Shown here: positions 11,426 through 23,432 of the stretch, in pieces
Layout of the letters: each line of letters opens with the position of its first letter
How positions within the stretch are numbered: the first letter of the stretch is position 1
Assembly (NCBI RefSeq): GCF_037893015.1
Contig: NC_133659.1
Location: 14,459,158 to 14,523,157, forward strand
Length of the DNA: 64,000 bases
Direction: 5' to 3'
Source: Macrotis lagotis
Taxonomy: Eukaryota; Chordata; Mammalia; Peramelemorphia; Peramelidae
Notes under the pieces: generated by a model
What the model was told of the DNA's origin: nothing
Seen by the model: only the letters and a program-made list of their open reading frames with translations
The model's database searches: none
Translations under genes and position numbers: made by a program

Positions 11426-11492
11426 TTTTTAGATGGACCAGGCATTTCTCTTCCTGACTTGGAAGTGACCGTAGTGCTGTCTTCATAGTCCT
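11426..11492 (-). CDS. UBE2U: UBE2U coding exon 6 (linker of C-terminal extension)
   Basis: A 67-nt candidate exon on the minus strand. The acceptor is strong (CCCTTTTCCTTTCAG ending at 11493) and the donor is AAAAA|GTAAC at 11425. It begins with two bases that complete the Glu codon opened by exon 5, reads DYEDSTTVTSKSGREMPGPS plus Lys, and ends with two bases that complete a Lys codon with exon 7. Exon 5 ends after one base and exon 7 needs two bases before it, so only an exon of this phase pattern can join them; this supports the call strongly. The peptide is a polar linker, poorly conserved in the family, so sequence similarity alone is weak. If the GTAAC donor were not used the frame would stop at TAA immediately after. 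Confidence 0.72.
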
Positions 11493-12187
11493 CTGAAAGG
11501 AAAAGGGAAATTTTGGTCCAACAATTAGTCAATGGAGAAGATACCTCCAGGCCATTTGAATGTATTACAAGCATATGAATGGGGAAAGAATATCTTAAAT
11601 CTATATAATAGTAAATCCCCAACATCTTTGGAAAAAGAGACCTAAATAAAGGCCTTTGGTCATCTTGAATAAAGCTTCTGTGGAAGCTCAATGAGAGGTT
11701 ACAGACAAGAATGAGGGATAGCGTGGTTTGGATATTACATTTGTACAGCGAGATCTGGTTTGAGTCTCTCCTCTGATTCATATGGTCCTTTTACCTCTCA
11801 TCAGCTCTCAATTGCAGAATGTTGGCTAAATCTGCATTAGAGGAGGGAACTTCATTCCCTGCCTCTCACCCTCCCCCAAGAATCAAGGAGAATGAGAATT
11901 TGTTTGATAGTCTATGATGAGTTTCAACATAGACATATTTGTGAGATCATGATTCAATGAAGGACTGAATCACAAATCTGCTGTTCCACTCATGGGGTCA
12001 ATGAAGCAAGGGAAGGAAAAAGGTGTGAGACTTGAATCTACACCTTCTTGAGTTCAGACCAACTCTCAGTTCATGACATTGGGATCTCTAAAGTGAGGCC
12101 TGTGCACTGCTCTCAGGAAGACAATGATCAGCCACTTGGATGAGGCTGCTGATGGCGATGGGGATAATTATAATTTATATGGCACCT

Positions 12188-12342
12188 AAAGGGGGTTTTT
12201 CTTAGGCTTTTGCAAGGCAATGGGGTTGAGTGGCTTGCCCAAGGCCACACAGCTAGGTAATTAATTATTAAGAGTCTGAGGCCGGATTTGAACTCAGGTC
12301 CTCCTGACTCTAGGGGCAGGTGTTCTATCCACCGCACCCACC
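12188..12342 (-). repeat. tRNA-derived SINE (WSINE1-like), antisense
   Basis: Complement of the SINE: GCTTTTGCAAGGCAATGGGG, CCCAAGGCCACACAGCTAGG and CTCAGGTCCTCCTGACTCTA. Confidence 0.9.
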
Positions 12343-12462
12343 TAAAAGTTTGTAAAGTGCTCTACTTATTCCATTATCCCAGAAATACTTAGTTGCATAT
12401 TTAGTTTCATGTAGTATCACACTGTCCCTCATCCTGGAATGCTCCCCCACCTAGATCCCATC
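12343..12462 (+). repeat. L2-like fragment interrupted by a SINE
   Basis: CTCATCCTGGAATGCTCCCC is typical of the L2 3' region. The element is cut by the antisense SINE that follows. Confidence 0.5.
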
Positions 12463-12637
12463 TTTTTTTTGTTCATTTATTTGTTTGTTTGTTTTTGTGA
12501 GGTAGGTAATAGGGTTAAGTGATTTGCTCAAGGTCACACAGCTAAGTAAGTATCAAGTATCTGTGGTCATATTTGAATTCAGGTCCTTCTGACTCCAGGG
12601 CTTGTGCTCTATCCACTGCACCACCTGGCTGCCCCCA
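12463..12637 (-). repeat. tRNA-derived SINE, antisense
   Basis: T-rich start with GTTTGTTTGTTT, then CAAGGTCACACAGCTAAGTA, ending CACCACCTGGCTGCCCCC at its head. Confidence 0.85.
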
Positions 12638-12939
12638 TAGACTGCTTCTTCTGTTGGGCAAGCTTGCAACCTCCCCACATTGAAGTTCAACTGTCCCTCA
12701 GTTCAGTTATAACTTGAATTTTACCCATGGTCTTACAACCGAAAATGATCAGACACTACTGGGAAAGCCTCTGCCCCTTCTCTTCTAGTATGATCACCCA
12801 TTGGCTTCACATAACTCATGCCTGTGAATGCTATTTCTTGAGGTTGGGCTCTGAATCTGAGCCTCCCATCCTGGTGATCCCAACTGGAGGAACAGGTCTG
12901 GAGGAAAGGTGATCTAGACAACAGATCTTGTTCCACTAT

Positions 12940-13210
12940 CTCTCCCTTCAATTGGCCCTTCCTCCCAAATTTCTCTCCAGAGCACTTCCATCTTCCCAGT
13001 CACCCAGTTTTGTTCCCTCAGGGTCATCCTCAACTTCTCCTTCTCCTACATCCCATATGTCCAGTAAGTTGTCCCATCCTGATGGCTTATGTCCATCCCT
13101 TTTTCAACATCCCCATCAGTATCACCTTAGTTCATGTCCTGGTCTGCTCCCTCCTGACTGCTTCACTGACTTCTTTCCATGCGACTTCAACTACACAGCT
13201 GAAGACTGAG
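12940..13210 (+). repeat. L2 LINE fragment, sense
   Basis: L2 wording: CTCCTTCTCCTACATCCCAT, later GTCTGCTCCCTCCTGACTGC and CTTTCCATGCGACTTCAAC. The plus-strand open frames here are inside the repeat. Confidence 0.6.
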
Positions 13211-13535
13211 CAGATTTTAAATACATAGAGGGAGGACCAGGCAGAGAAGAGGTCTGGGAAATAGTGGCATTGGTCAAGGGTTATGGTATCTTTGAGAAAG
13301 GGTGAGGAATGGAAATTTGGGTCATGGAAAATTCTAATATCCTATCCGATTATCTAGAGTTGGAAGGAATTTCAAAGGTCACCTATCTGATCCTAACCCA
13401 TTTCTGGAAAAAGGCTCCTATCACCCATTACAATCTCCTAGGCAAGAGGTGATCCAGCCATGGTTTTAAAAGATCTAGTCATCTACCTTTCTATCCTGGG
13501 CTCCATGTAGAGCAGCACTCATCTCCACCGCAGAG

Positions 13536-14033
<498 letters not shown>

Positions 14034-14468
14034 AAACCATAGAGATATGTTTTATATTGGATCAAATTTTGGGGGAAAATATCTCATCATTGGTCCAAGA
14101 GCTCCAATCAGGAGATGGAATCCCTTGCCTCTCAAGAACCCCCATTTCACCTTGGGACACATTTTCTTTACATCAGACATGTATTTCCATCTTTTCAACT
14201 TAAGTTGAATGAGGTTGAATAGATACATAGGGTCACTGCCATGGGGAACTTGATGCTAGGTATAGGTGTTCAGTTTCTAGGTGTAGAGAGTCATTACAAT
14301 CTACAAAGGAAGAGTTTTCTTACCAACCAATCAGCATTTATTAAGGGCCTGGAGGATACACACATTTTCTAAATTCAAAGAGTTGATGGTCAAGGTCAGA
14401 CAAAATGTATCACCACATAGATAAATATGAAATACGAGGGGTTTAGGGGATCATAGTAAGTCATGACT

Positions 14469-14690
14469 TGCAGCTAGGAGGTGCTAGTGGATGGATTGTC
14501 AGTCAGGAAGACCCAAGATCAAATCTAAGCTTAGATACTTGCTAGCTAGGTGACCCTGAGTAAATCACTTAACCTTCTCTATCTCAGTTTTTGCATCTGT
14601 AAAATGAATTGGAGAAGGAAATGGCAAACCAATCCAGGATCGTTGCCAAGAAAACTCCAAGTGAGGTCGTAGATGATCAACAACTTAAGT
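14469..14690 (+). repeat. tRNA-derived SINE (WALLSI-type)
   Basis: Head GCAGCTAGGAGGTGC, then CATCTGTAAAATGAATTGGA, GAAGGAAATGGCAAACCAAT and GCCAAGAAAACTCC, ending in a CAACAAC-like tail. This 3' half differs from WSINE1 and is typical of RTE-mobilised marsupial SINEs. Confidence 0.85.
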
Positions 14691-14834
14691 CACCAGCCAT
14701 TATGGGGGACCGAGAAAGTTTTCTCTAGCTGGTGTTGCTAGAAATGGGTCTTGAAAGAAAGCAGAGACAGAAGAGACAGAAAAGGCACTGACTCTAAAGG
14801 AGATCAGATCTGGGTTTAAATCTGCTGCTTGAAT

Positions 14835-15330
14835 TTGGAATTACACCCAAAGGGCAATAAAAGTGTGCAGCCCCTTTGGTCCAGCAATACCACTACTGGG
14901 TCTACATCCTGAAAAGCTCATGAAAAAGGGTAAAAACATCATGAATGAAAATATTCCTAGCAGTTCTATTTGTGGTAGCAAAGAATTGGAAATTGACTGA
15001 ATGTCTATCACTTGGGGAATGGCTGAACAAACTGTGGTATATGTATGTTATGGAACACTATTGTTTTATTAGAAACCAGGAGGGATGGGAATTCAGAGAA
15101 GTCTGGAGGGATTTGCATGAACTGATGCTGAGCGAGATGAGCAGAACCAGAAAAACACCATGGGGTTAAAGATCAACCTTGATGCACTTGCTCATTCCAT
15201 CAGTGCAACAATCAGGGACAATTTGGGGGTATCTGTGATGGAGAATACCATCTGTATCCAGAGAAAGGACCGTGGAGTTTGAACAAAGAACAAAAGACTA
15301 TTACCTTTAATTGAAAAAAAGCATGGTATC
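14835..15330 (+). mobile_element. L1 3' UTR, sense
   Basis: Marsupial L1 3' region: GCAATACCACTACTGGGTCT, CTTGGGGAATGGCTGAACAA, ATGAACTGATGCTGAGCGAG, AATACCATCTGTATCCAGAG. The open frame at 14945-15169 is part of this non-coding tail. Confidence 0.85.
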
Positions 15331-16129
15331 TTATTATGTAATCTTGCTATCTCTTATAATTTATTTTTCTTCCTCTTAGCCTGAAATATTTTGAACTATG
15401 GCTTAAATGGCAACTCTGACCAGTTGACAAATCTCTTCTTGAGCTATTGATCCCACCAAAATTTTATTTTTGATCCCACCAAAGAGCTATGATCAAAAAG
15501 GGAAAAACCACAGAGAATATCTGGTGTCCTATAAGATCTCAGGAGTTCTGAGTTTAGGTAGTTTAGATAGTCCTCTTCCAAGTGTCTGATTGCACCTAGC
15601 CCAGCATAATCCTATCCATAACGAGAATGGGTTGTGTTCCTATTGCTATCAGCTTTTGACATTAAGCAATGTTATTAATTTTTATAATCTCTTTAATGTT
15701 TTCATAATATCTCTTTCATTCTTTTTTACAAAGGCCTCTGTCAACACTGTAATTATCAACAGGGTCTGTCCAGGCAAGTCTTTAAAACTGATTATAAATA
15801 ATTTCTTTATGTCCACAAAAACTCTTGGAAGATACCAGATCAAAGGAAAAATGGTATCACCAGTCCTTCACACAATGACTTCTTGAAATTTTCCTAGTGT
15901 CACGCCTTGAGATAATTGTGCAACATAGAAAAGTGATAAACATTTTCCTAAAAAGATTTCAAAATGGAAGATAGATTCTTCTTAACTAAAATCCCTTCAC
16001 AACATGTTGTCATGGAACCTTCTTAAAATGAGGCCATCCCCAGGCAGTAAGTTGATGATGGATGAAACAGAAATGAAGGGGGGTGGTATCTTCTGAATCT
16101 ACAGCACTTACTAATTGAATGGAACTTCT
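15331..16129. other. UBE2U intron 5, no clear feature
   Basis: AT-rich DNA. The first 200 bases may be the decayed end of the L1 3' UTR. Nothing coding was supported. Confidence 0.4.
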
Positions 16130-16320
16130 TTGGTTCTATTAGGGATGTAGAGATGGAAGAAGACTTCAAGGTCATCTAACCTAACTGACTTTTTTTTATA
16201 GCTAAGGAAACTGAGGTATCCAGAGCTTAAGTGATTTTTATCGTATTTGAAGAAATGAAAACCAGGACTTGAACAGTATCCTTTAGATTTCAAATCCAAT
16301 ACTCTTCCCAGGATACCACA
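16130..16320 (-). repeat. MIR/MAR-type SINE, antisense
   Basis: CTTCAAGGTCATCTAACCTA, AGCTAAGGAAACTGAGGTAT and AACCAGGACTTGAACAGTAT in the order expected for the complementary strand. Confidence 0.7.
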
Positions 16321-16369
16321 TGAATGTTAGACCTTCTCTATGAATAGTCACTTCTTCTTGAACATTATG

Positions 16370-16500
16370 CCTTCTCAATGGAATATAAGTTTCTTGAGGG
16401 CAGGGACTGTTTAATGTTTATCTTTGCATCCCCAGGATTTAGCCTGGCACACAGTAGGTGCTTTGTAAATCCTCATCAGATGAAATTGAGTGAAATAACC
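16370..16500 (+). repeat. L2 LINE 3' end, sense
   Basis: CTTGAGGGCAGGGACTGTTT, CTTTGCATCCCCAGGATTTA and CACAGTAGGTGCTTTGTAAA give a clear L2 terminus. Confidence 0.85.
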
Positions 16501-16603
16501 AACTGGATCTTTTAAGATAGCCCTGATTAAATAGAAAGTCAAGTCATCAAGTAATGATTAAGTACCAGCCCTATGGTAAGTGCAGAGATCCATAGAACTT
16601 AAG

Positions 16604-16797
16604 ATACCAGGAGGGATGGGAATTCAGAGAAGCCTGGAGGGATTTGCATGAACTGATGCTGAGTGAGATGAGCAGAACCAGAACAACACCATGGGGTTGA
16701 ACAGCAACATTAATGGACTTGCTCATTCCATCAGTGCAATAATCAGGGACAATTTGAGGGTATCTGTGATGGAGAATACCATCTGTATCCAGGGAAA
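16604..16797 (+). mobile_element. L1 3' UTR internal fragment
   Basis: Close copy of 15073-15268: AGGAGGGATGGGAATTCAGA, ATGCTGAGTGAGATGAGCAG, AATACCATCTGTATCCAGGG. Both ends are truncated relative to the element at 14835-15330. Confidence 0.85.
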
Positions 16798-16799
16798 AA

Positions 16800-18595
16800 T
16801 ACTTTGGGCATCAACTGATCCAAACTACATTTTGTATCTGGTTCATAGCAGCTCTAATAAATGGTCAACTCAATGCTGCTAAGATGCTTTCAGTGTCAAA
16901 AAGCTCATCCCTCCTCAGTCAAGACATTCCATTACTGGGAGTGGTAATGGGTTTGGGTTTTCTCAGCTTTTTGTGGAATCTCCCTTATCAGTCCTACTTT
17001 AGTTTCCTGGGGATCTAGCTACCTAGATCCTGGGGGGGGGGTGGAATCTCTCCAAGGTGATATGTTTTAAATTGCTGAATATAGCTATCATGTCATTTTT
17101 TTTCTCCAGGTTTTCCCATCATTTCTTGTGGAATTCTATCAAACAAGAGAACATTTCTAAGACCATCAACCCATGGAAACATGGTAAGACATTTAATAAA
17201 AGCCTGTTCTACCTCTTCCTCTCCCAAACAGAGCTGTCAGATGACATTTTATCCCTTCTTATCTTTTTTATCCTCCTTTGAGTGATCTCCATTTAAAATG
17301 TGTGAACTGGGGCAAAATCCATCCTCTAGATGGGTACAGTGTCATTGAATAATTCTTTCCTGTGATCAGGAAAGCACCATTAATTCAACCTAAGATTTCA
17401 TTAGCCACTCTTCAAAGTCACACTATTCAAGTTAAATATTGAGATCTTTCTCATATGAATGACTACCAAACTACATGTCTGCCATCTTGTATGCTTAGGC
17501 ATTCTATTTTTTTTTTTGAGTCCAAAGGGACCTTTTAATACTATATTGAATGCTATTTAGATTTCATCCTGTTGGTTTGGGCCCTGAATTCAGGCCTAGG
17601 GAGGTAGTTTTAATTCCTGTTTCTGTCACTTATGGAGTCCTTCCTGTTTGGTTGGCCTGAAAAATTAATGAGCGTTCCATCTCTATTCAAGTCACTGATT
17701 AAAACCAAATGTAATCGACTTGGAAATCCTATTGACTACTTTTCAGAAAAATCTGTTTTATTGATGGCTTTCAAACAGAGAATAGATGATGCTGAAAGAA
17801 TACCCTGGAAAAGCCCTTCTTTCATCCGTCTTTCACATTCATTATACCCATTTCCACATTTTCCAATCTAGTCAAACTAGCTTTTCATCACCCATCTCTG
17901 GTCTTTCTTATGCCCACTCATATTTTATAGTCTCTCATTCTCTTTATCTCTTCTTCTAATATATTTATATGGATGTGGGGGTAATATTCAGACAAATGTG
18001 CACACGCTCTCTTTGGGGCTAGTTATTTAACAAGTCTGAAATCTGTCAAAATCTCACTATCATCTAGCCCATATAGCTCCATCTTATCTATAAATATAAC
18101 CTGAGAAATTACAAAATTTGTTTTTCAAAGGAAAGCACAGCTTATCTATCAGACTCTTCCCAGCTCCCTAAGACGTTCCCATCATTCTCTTGCTAAAACT
18201 ACTTTGAGGGGATAAAAACTCAGAAAGAGTTTTATTGCCACAGTCATAATGTTGACTACCCCAGATCTAGAAGGCCATCTGTTAGAGAAGCCTATGTCCT
18301 GAGTCAGCCTCCCTGGACATAGTTTTCATGGAATCTGTCAACATTCCAGGAGAATTATTTGATCTGGGAAAGGTGCTTTCCAGGAGTGAAGGTAACATCT
18401 GGAGATGGTTCAGCTCTCCATAGATATCCAGTCAAGTCACAGAAAAATGAAAAATCTCCAGATTCTCCAGTCAGAAAACAAAAAATACCCACCAATAGAG
18501 TAGGATCTTTTATTTTCCCCACCAATTTTATATTTCCTGTAGTCTGTATTTCACATCAGAAAAGGGGAGTTTTATCACAGAAACCACAACATAGT
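16800..18595. other. UBE2U intron 5, no clear feature
   Basis: Mostly unique-looking AT-rich DNA. A G-run lies at 17032-17041 and a T-run at about 17509-17517. The short plus-strand open frames at 17057, 17632 and 18359 show no recognisable domain. Confidence 0.4.
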
Positions 18596-18599
18596 CTAG

Positions 18600-18775
18600 C
18601 CACAGCCACAGATAGAAGTCATCAAGTTGCAGAACTCAAAGAAACCATATAAATTACCTAACCCAAACCCCTCATTTATAAAGATAAGTAAATCAAGACC
18701 CAGAGAGGATAATAGTTGTGCTAGTATCCACAGTTAGGAAGGGTTGAACACAGGTCTTTCTACTATAGTACAAAG
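18600..18775 (-). repeat. MIR-type SINE, antisense
   Basis: CCCAAACCCCTCATTTATAA, CAAGACCCAGAGAGGATAAT and GGTTGAACACAGGTCTTTCT follow the MIR antisense order. Confidence 0.6.
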
Positions 18776-19409
18776 GAGTTACTCAAATGATTCTTTGAAA
18801 GATCATTTCATTTTTTGTTTTCCTTTTCTTCACCCCCTAGTTCCATTCCTGCACATGAAAGATGAATTACACTGAACTACACTAAAGCCTGTCTCTGCTA
18901 GGCTATGGATAGGATTATTACCATCATCTTTGAAATGTGACTGTTCAACCTTTCTGGACCCATTGAAGCATATTTTACAAGGAAACTTATTTCCCCACAA
19001 TGGACATTTTCTTTCTCTCAAAGCAAGATATGGACAGGTCAAGCCCTGTCCTGGAGACATGTAAAGTTAGTGAGATAAGAGATCAGAATCATTACTCCTC
19101 AGAACTAGATAGCAACTCATAGACTCCTAGTGCCAATGCAGTCTGAGCCAGAGTCCTCTGGTTGAAATACTTTTAGTCATTCAACCAATATTCACTTGAC
19201 GTCCAATGGGAAGACCCAAACAAGATGAACCTAGGATGGCAGGGAATGTAATCAACACCGCTGGAGAGAATGTCCACATCCATGAGAGTATGACATGAGT
19301 GGAACATTCAAGTGAAACTGGAGCAATTGATATTTCTGAGTCTCTTAACAAACCTGTGCCCCTATGTTTGGACAATCTCTACTGCCTTATAAGAAATGAT
19401 TCTTTTAAC

Positions 19410-19680
19410 CTTTCAGGCTCTTTGCTTCCTTGAAGTCTCTCAAAACTCAGGTCCATCCCATCATCTGCAAGAAACCTGACTCTCACCACACTTCTGCCCA
19501 TACTTTCTAGTGTCTTCCTTCTGAGAATATATCTTCTATGGAGACATTTTTTTATGTTGTCTTCCCAATCAAAATATAAGTAGAAATATATTTTTGGCCT
19601 TTCTTTGCATCCCCAGCACTTAGCATAGTGTCGAAAACTAAGGGTGTAAGAAATACTTGTTAACTGAATGAATTATTGAC
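19410..19680 (+). repeat. L2 LINE 3' end, sense
   Basis: CCCATCATCTGCAAGAAACC and CTTTGCATCCCCAGCACTTA followed by TAACTGAATGAATTATTGA. Confidence 0.75.
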
Positions 19681-19842
19681 AGCAAGACCAAGCTCAAAAT
19701 GATGTTGCCACCATTCATGTAGAGGAATGCTATCTTTCCAGTCCAGGACTTAAAATCACAGTCACATTGCTTCCCACCATCAACAAATATTTACTAAATA
19801 TTTCCCTCTAATGATAATAAACAATGTGTCCAAATAATACAT

Positions 19843-19845
<3 letters not shown>

Positions 19846-19880
<35 letters not shown>
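19846..19880. repeat. (TA)n microsatellite
   Basis: Pure TA run lying 19 bp downstream of the UBE2U exon 5 donor, in intron 5. Confidence 0.95.
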
Positions 19881-19882
<2 letters not shown>

Positions 19883-19898
19883 ATGTATTTTTTTTTAC

Positions 19899-20025
19899 CT
19901 TCTAAGCCTTGGTTGACGTAGAGAGACTTCTCAGCTAGTCGTCTGAACAAAGCTTTGTTTTCTACCATCATTTTCGCTGCTTCATAATTAGCTGGATTGA
20001 TTACTGATGGATAAGAAAGCATTTT
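19899..20025 (-). CDS. UBE2U: UBE2U coding exon 5 (end of E2 fold)
   Basis: A 127-nt exon on the minus strand. The acceptor is ATTTTCTTCCAG ending at 20026 and the donor is G|GTAAAA at 19898. It reads KMLSYPSVINPANYEAAKMM, VENKALFRRLAEKSLYVNQG and LE, then one base of the next codon. This is the C-terminal helical part of the UBC domain. The P-x-x-x-NP-x-N-x-EAA pattern is the usual E2 signature for the segment after the active-site loop, where N-P-x-N/D and a buried Ala-Ala precede the last helix. It matches mammalian UBE2U (LSNP...NPVNLEAA). Phase 0 at its start joins directly to the Gln that ends exon 4. An open frame runs through both splice sites, so the boundaries rest on the consensus sites and on phase. 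Confidence 0.93.
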
Positions 20026-22130
20026 CTGGAAGAAAATATACATAGCAGGTAGAAGATTTTTTAAAATAATTTTCCCCCAATGCATACATCTATCTACCAT
20101 GGTTGCGGGAAGGATAGAATGGAAATGGAATAACCCTCAATTTGATCCTGCTATAATATTCATGAACCAAAAATGAAAAGCAAAGTAATTTATAAGCTAT
20201 TCTCCTATTATGTTTTGCAAAATTAATGTGGATTTGGGAAATGAAACTGAAAATAATTTTAGAGTTGGTGGTCAACTTGTCAGATGCCCATCCAACCTCA
20301 AGGCCCTCAAGGCAGTAGAATCCGCTCTTTCCCAAGGCAGCCCTTCGCACTTAGGGACACCTTTGTTCATTATGAAATTGTTTAGTTTCTTTTATCAGTG
20401 AAGCTCAGCTTTAAAGTGGTCTGTGTACTTCCAACCATTGTTTCTGGTTTTGTTCTCTGAGGCCAAGAAGAAAAAAAAGTTAATCTTCTTCTGCAATAAA
20501 CTATTAGCCACCACATTTTCTTCCTTAGCAGGAATGTTTTATCATATTTTTTTATATTTTATCTGAGGCTACAACTATACTTAATTTTTATACAAAATTG
20601 ATAAAATACAATTTTATACACAATTGATAAAACTTTATTATTCAAATGAAAGTTTTAAGTTTACAAGATGAAGCATTGCTTTAATTTAACTAGCTTCTAT
20701 GGATCTTACGATATTTAACTTCCCCGATCTCAATTTTCACATCTGTAAAATGAGGGAGATGGATCTAATGATCTCTCTGGGTCATTTTGGTCTTAAATTT
20801 GAGATTCCATCACCCTGTGAACAGGGATTCTACTTTCTCCATCTTCTATTCCACAACTAGGTTTCACCAAGAATTATACCTTTTGTGCCCGTCAAGCATT
20901 GTGATAATAATAGTGTTCTGACTCTCAAGGGACTTATAGTCTATGAACTTTTAAAGGTATCTTCAATGCCCTTCCAAAGGTTGTTTGACTGATTCTGTTG
21001 CTGAGCTTTTGGATACATCACATGAATGCCTGGCACCTTCAGCAGATCTCATCATTTCAATGAGGCTGTTTTCCCATCATAAAGAAAGTGGTCTTTGGCT
21101 GCCCCAAAGGCAAATATTTATTCTAAAAATCAGAACTGTATATGGCATGCATTTTAACATACAAAAGTGTACAGAGAAAATGTGGTCATGGTGGAAGCTA
21201 TTGAAAGAACCATAGTGTAGACAGGGGCTCCATTAACCCCTGACAGGGGCTATATAAATAATGGCAATATTTCTCTGATTAAAATCAGCATCTGGTTTTC
21301 CAAAAGCAAGGGAAAAAATTATCTTCTAGGAGCTGTTCTGCTGTCATTAGTGTGTTCCTGTTTGGAAAATGGATTCAGATGGGTTTCCAATAGGCACATC
21401 ATCCTTGCTTAAATGAAAATTTTTGAATAGATTGGAGCATATCTTTCAAAGTGGGTGGGAAACAGATGAAACTTGTCTCCAAGAGGATGATTTGGGGTAT
21501 TTGTCTTTTGAAAAAGCTATGGGGGAGGGAGAGAGTAGCAGTCATACGACATGGAGAGGCACATCTGGTAAAGTTTATTTGGCATTCTTCTAACTATCCC
21601 CTTTTCCTAAGACCCCTAACTGCCCCCTCTCAGTTATAACCTAGACATCAACCATTAAGTAATGATATTTAATGATGAAAAATAGTAGCAAAAAAGTCAA
21701 TATTGGAAAATGTATCAATTACAGATGCATACTGCTATAATCCTCATGTCTTCTTGAAAAGGGAATTTAAAAAAAAAAGGTTGACCCTATATTGATATTT
21801 AGAAAGAAAAGAATAGAATTTTAAAGGAGGGAATATTCAGGAGTCTAGAAGGCAATGTTCTTATATATGGAGTACAATTAAATCAACAGGCAAACTAGAA
21901 TTAAATCTCACAAATTTATATGAACTTGGAATTATGCTCTCAACATGGTTTAAACAGGTTCTTCCTATAGAGCAGGGGAGAATTGACTCAGCAAAGGGAG
22001 TAAAGGGGAATGGATAGTCTACTCAGCAAACTAGTTGAAATTATTTTAAAATACATTTAGTGATGTTTGAAAACACTTGAAAATAACATTGAAAAAAGCC
22101 ATTAACGACTTGTCAGGAAGATACTTGGTA
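20026..22130. other. UBE2U intron 4, mostly unrecognised
   Basis: AT-rich non-coding DNA. A short tRNA-SINE 3' remnant lies at about 20735-20812 (CACATCTGTAAAATGAGGGA). The rest carries no supported feature; open frames at 20210, 20985 and 21451 lack family signatures. Confidence 0.4.
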
Positions 22131-22337
22131 TGGAATTTCTTTCCAAAGCATAAATATAATGGATCATAGAGCAAGAGTTAGAAGTGCTCCTAGAGGTCAT
22201 ATGACCTTGGACAAATCATTTAAGTGCTCTGAAACCCAGTTTCTTCATCTCAGTTGCCTATGATCCTATGACTGGTCCAATCCCTACACCTCACTAATAA
22301 GAAATAATGATGAAAAATTATCTTATTAAGCTGAAAG

Positions 22338-22475
22338 TGGCTCAGAGGCTGGAGTGCCAGATCTGGACTCAAAGAATTGAGTTCAAACCTGTCCTCAGAC
22401 ACTTACTAGCTATATGACCCTAGGCAAGTCACTTCATCCTATTTGATTTAGTTTCCTCATCAGTTAAAAAAATGC
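22338..22475 (+). repeat. tRNA-derived SINE (WALLSI-type)
   Basis: GAATTGAGTTCAAACCTGTC, CAGACACTTACTAGCTATAT and GGCAAGTCACTTCATCC, ending TTTCCTCATCAGTTAAAA. It abuts the RTE fragment that follows. Confidence 0.8.
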
Positions 22476-22499
22476 TAGGAACAGAACAGAGGTCTAGTA

Positions 22500-23255
22500 T
22501 GCAACATTTGTAGATCTGACAAAGGTCTTTGGTATTGTCAGCTGCAAGGGTTTATGGAAAATTATGTCAAAATTTCATTGCCTGAAAAAGTTCATCAATA
22601 TTATATGTCAATTCCATGACAGCATGGATGTCTGGATTCTGGATAGTGCACAAAAATCTCAAGAGTTCCCATTCACCAGTGGAGTAAAACACGGATATAT
22701 CCTTGCTTCCATACTTTTTAGCATGATGTTCTTAGTCATAATATCAAATGCCTTCACTGAGGATGCAGATGGCATCAAGGTCAGCTACTGCACTGCCGGC
22801 ACTAGCTTTAACTTGAAAAGGCTGCAAGATAAGACCAAAGTGGAGAGAATGTTGGTTTGCAGATGATGTGTCCACTCAATGCAGCCTCTGAAGCTGAGAC
22901 AGTCCAAAGTATGGATCAATTCTCTTTGCTTGGGCTCATTTTGGTCTAACCATTAACATCAAGAAAACACAGATGCTCCATCAGCCAGCACCACACAATC
23001 CACCCGTGGAACCATTGATTACAGCAAATGGAGAAGTTTTGTGGACCATGGACAAGTTCACTTACCTTGGCAGTGTTCTTCCCAAGGAGTTCCACATTGA
23101 CAATAAGGTTGACACTTGCATTGCCAAAGCTAGCTCAGTATTTGGAAAGTTCCAAAAGAAAGTATGGGAGAGAAGAGGTATTAGACTGACTGCCAGACTG
23201 AAGGTTTACCCTGTGCCTCATGGTCCTCAATTCTTAAGAACACTGGATGAGATCA
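22500..23255 (+). mobile_element. RTE-type LINE reverse transcriptase fragment (decayed)
   Basis: Remnant of the RT domain of an RTE/BovB-clade retrotransposon. In changing frames it reads VDLTKVF then GLWKIMSKFHCLKKFI (motif A side), SGVKHGYILASILFSMMF (motif B, consensus NGVKQGCVLAPTLFS), a surviving FADD with the bases TTTGCAGATGAT near 22858 (motif C), and KFTYLGSVLPKEFHIDNKV then IAKASSVFGKFQKKVWERRG (the thumb and connection segment). Frameshifts and stops separate these blocks, so it is dead. In motif A the Asp expected after the Lys-Ala-Phe pattern has been lost. Confidence 0.9.
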
Positions 23256-23270
23256 TGGAATCTTAGATTT

Positions 23271-23430
23271 TTTTTTCTTTTTTTTTTTAAGTTTTTTTTT
23301 GTAAGGCAAACGGGGTTAAGTGGCTTGCCCAAGGCCACACAGCTAGGTAATTATTAAGGGTCTGAGACTGGATTTGAACCCTGACTCCAGGGCCAGTGCT
23401 TTATCTACTATGCCACCTAGCTGCCCCAAG
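23271..23430 (-). mobile_element. WSINE1-like SINE with target-site duplication, antisense
   Basis: T-run, then TGTAAGGCAAACGGGGTTAA, CCCAAGGCCACACAGCTAGG and, at its head, CTATGCCACCTAGCTGCCCC. The direct repeat ATCTTAGATTTTT flanks it (23260-23272 and 23433-23445). Confidence 0.9.
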
Positions 23431-23432
23431 GG

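Noticed and set aside
14945-15169. Plus-strand open frame as a small protein gene
   Set aside because: It is the non-coding L1 3' UTR, recognisable in several other copies in the window.
18830-19060. Minus-strand frame with two C-x-x-C-like cysteine pairs, superficially zinc-finger like
   Set aside because: Spacing does not fit a zinc finger, no His pair, and it lies beside MIR and L2 text without splice support.
22564-23266. Two plus-strand frames with RT motifs as an active retrotransposon gene
   Set aside because: They are separated by stops and frameshifts, lack the endonuclease part, and the motif A aspartate is lost.
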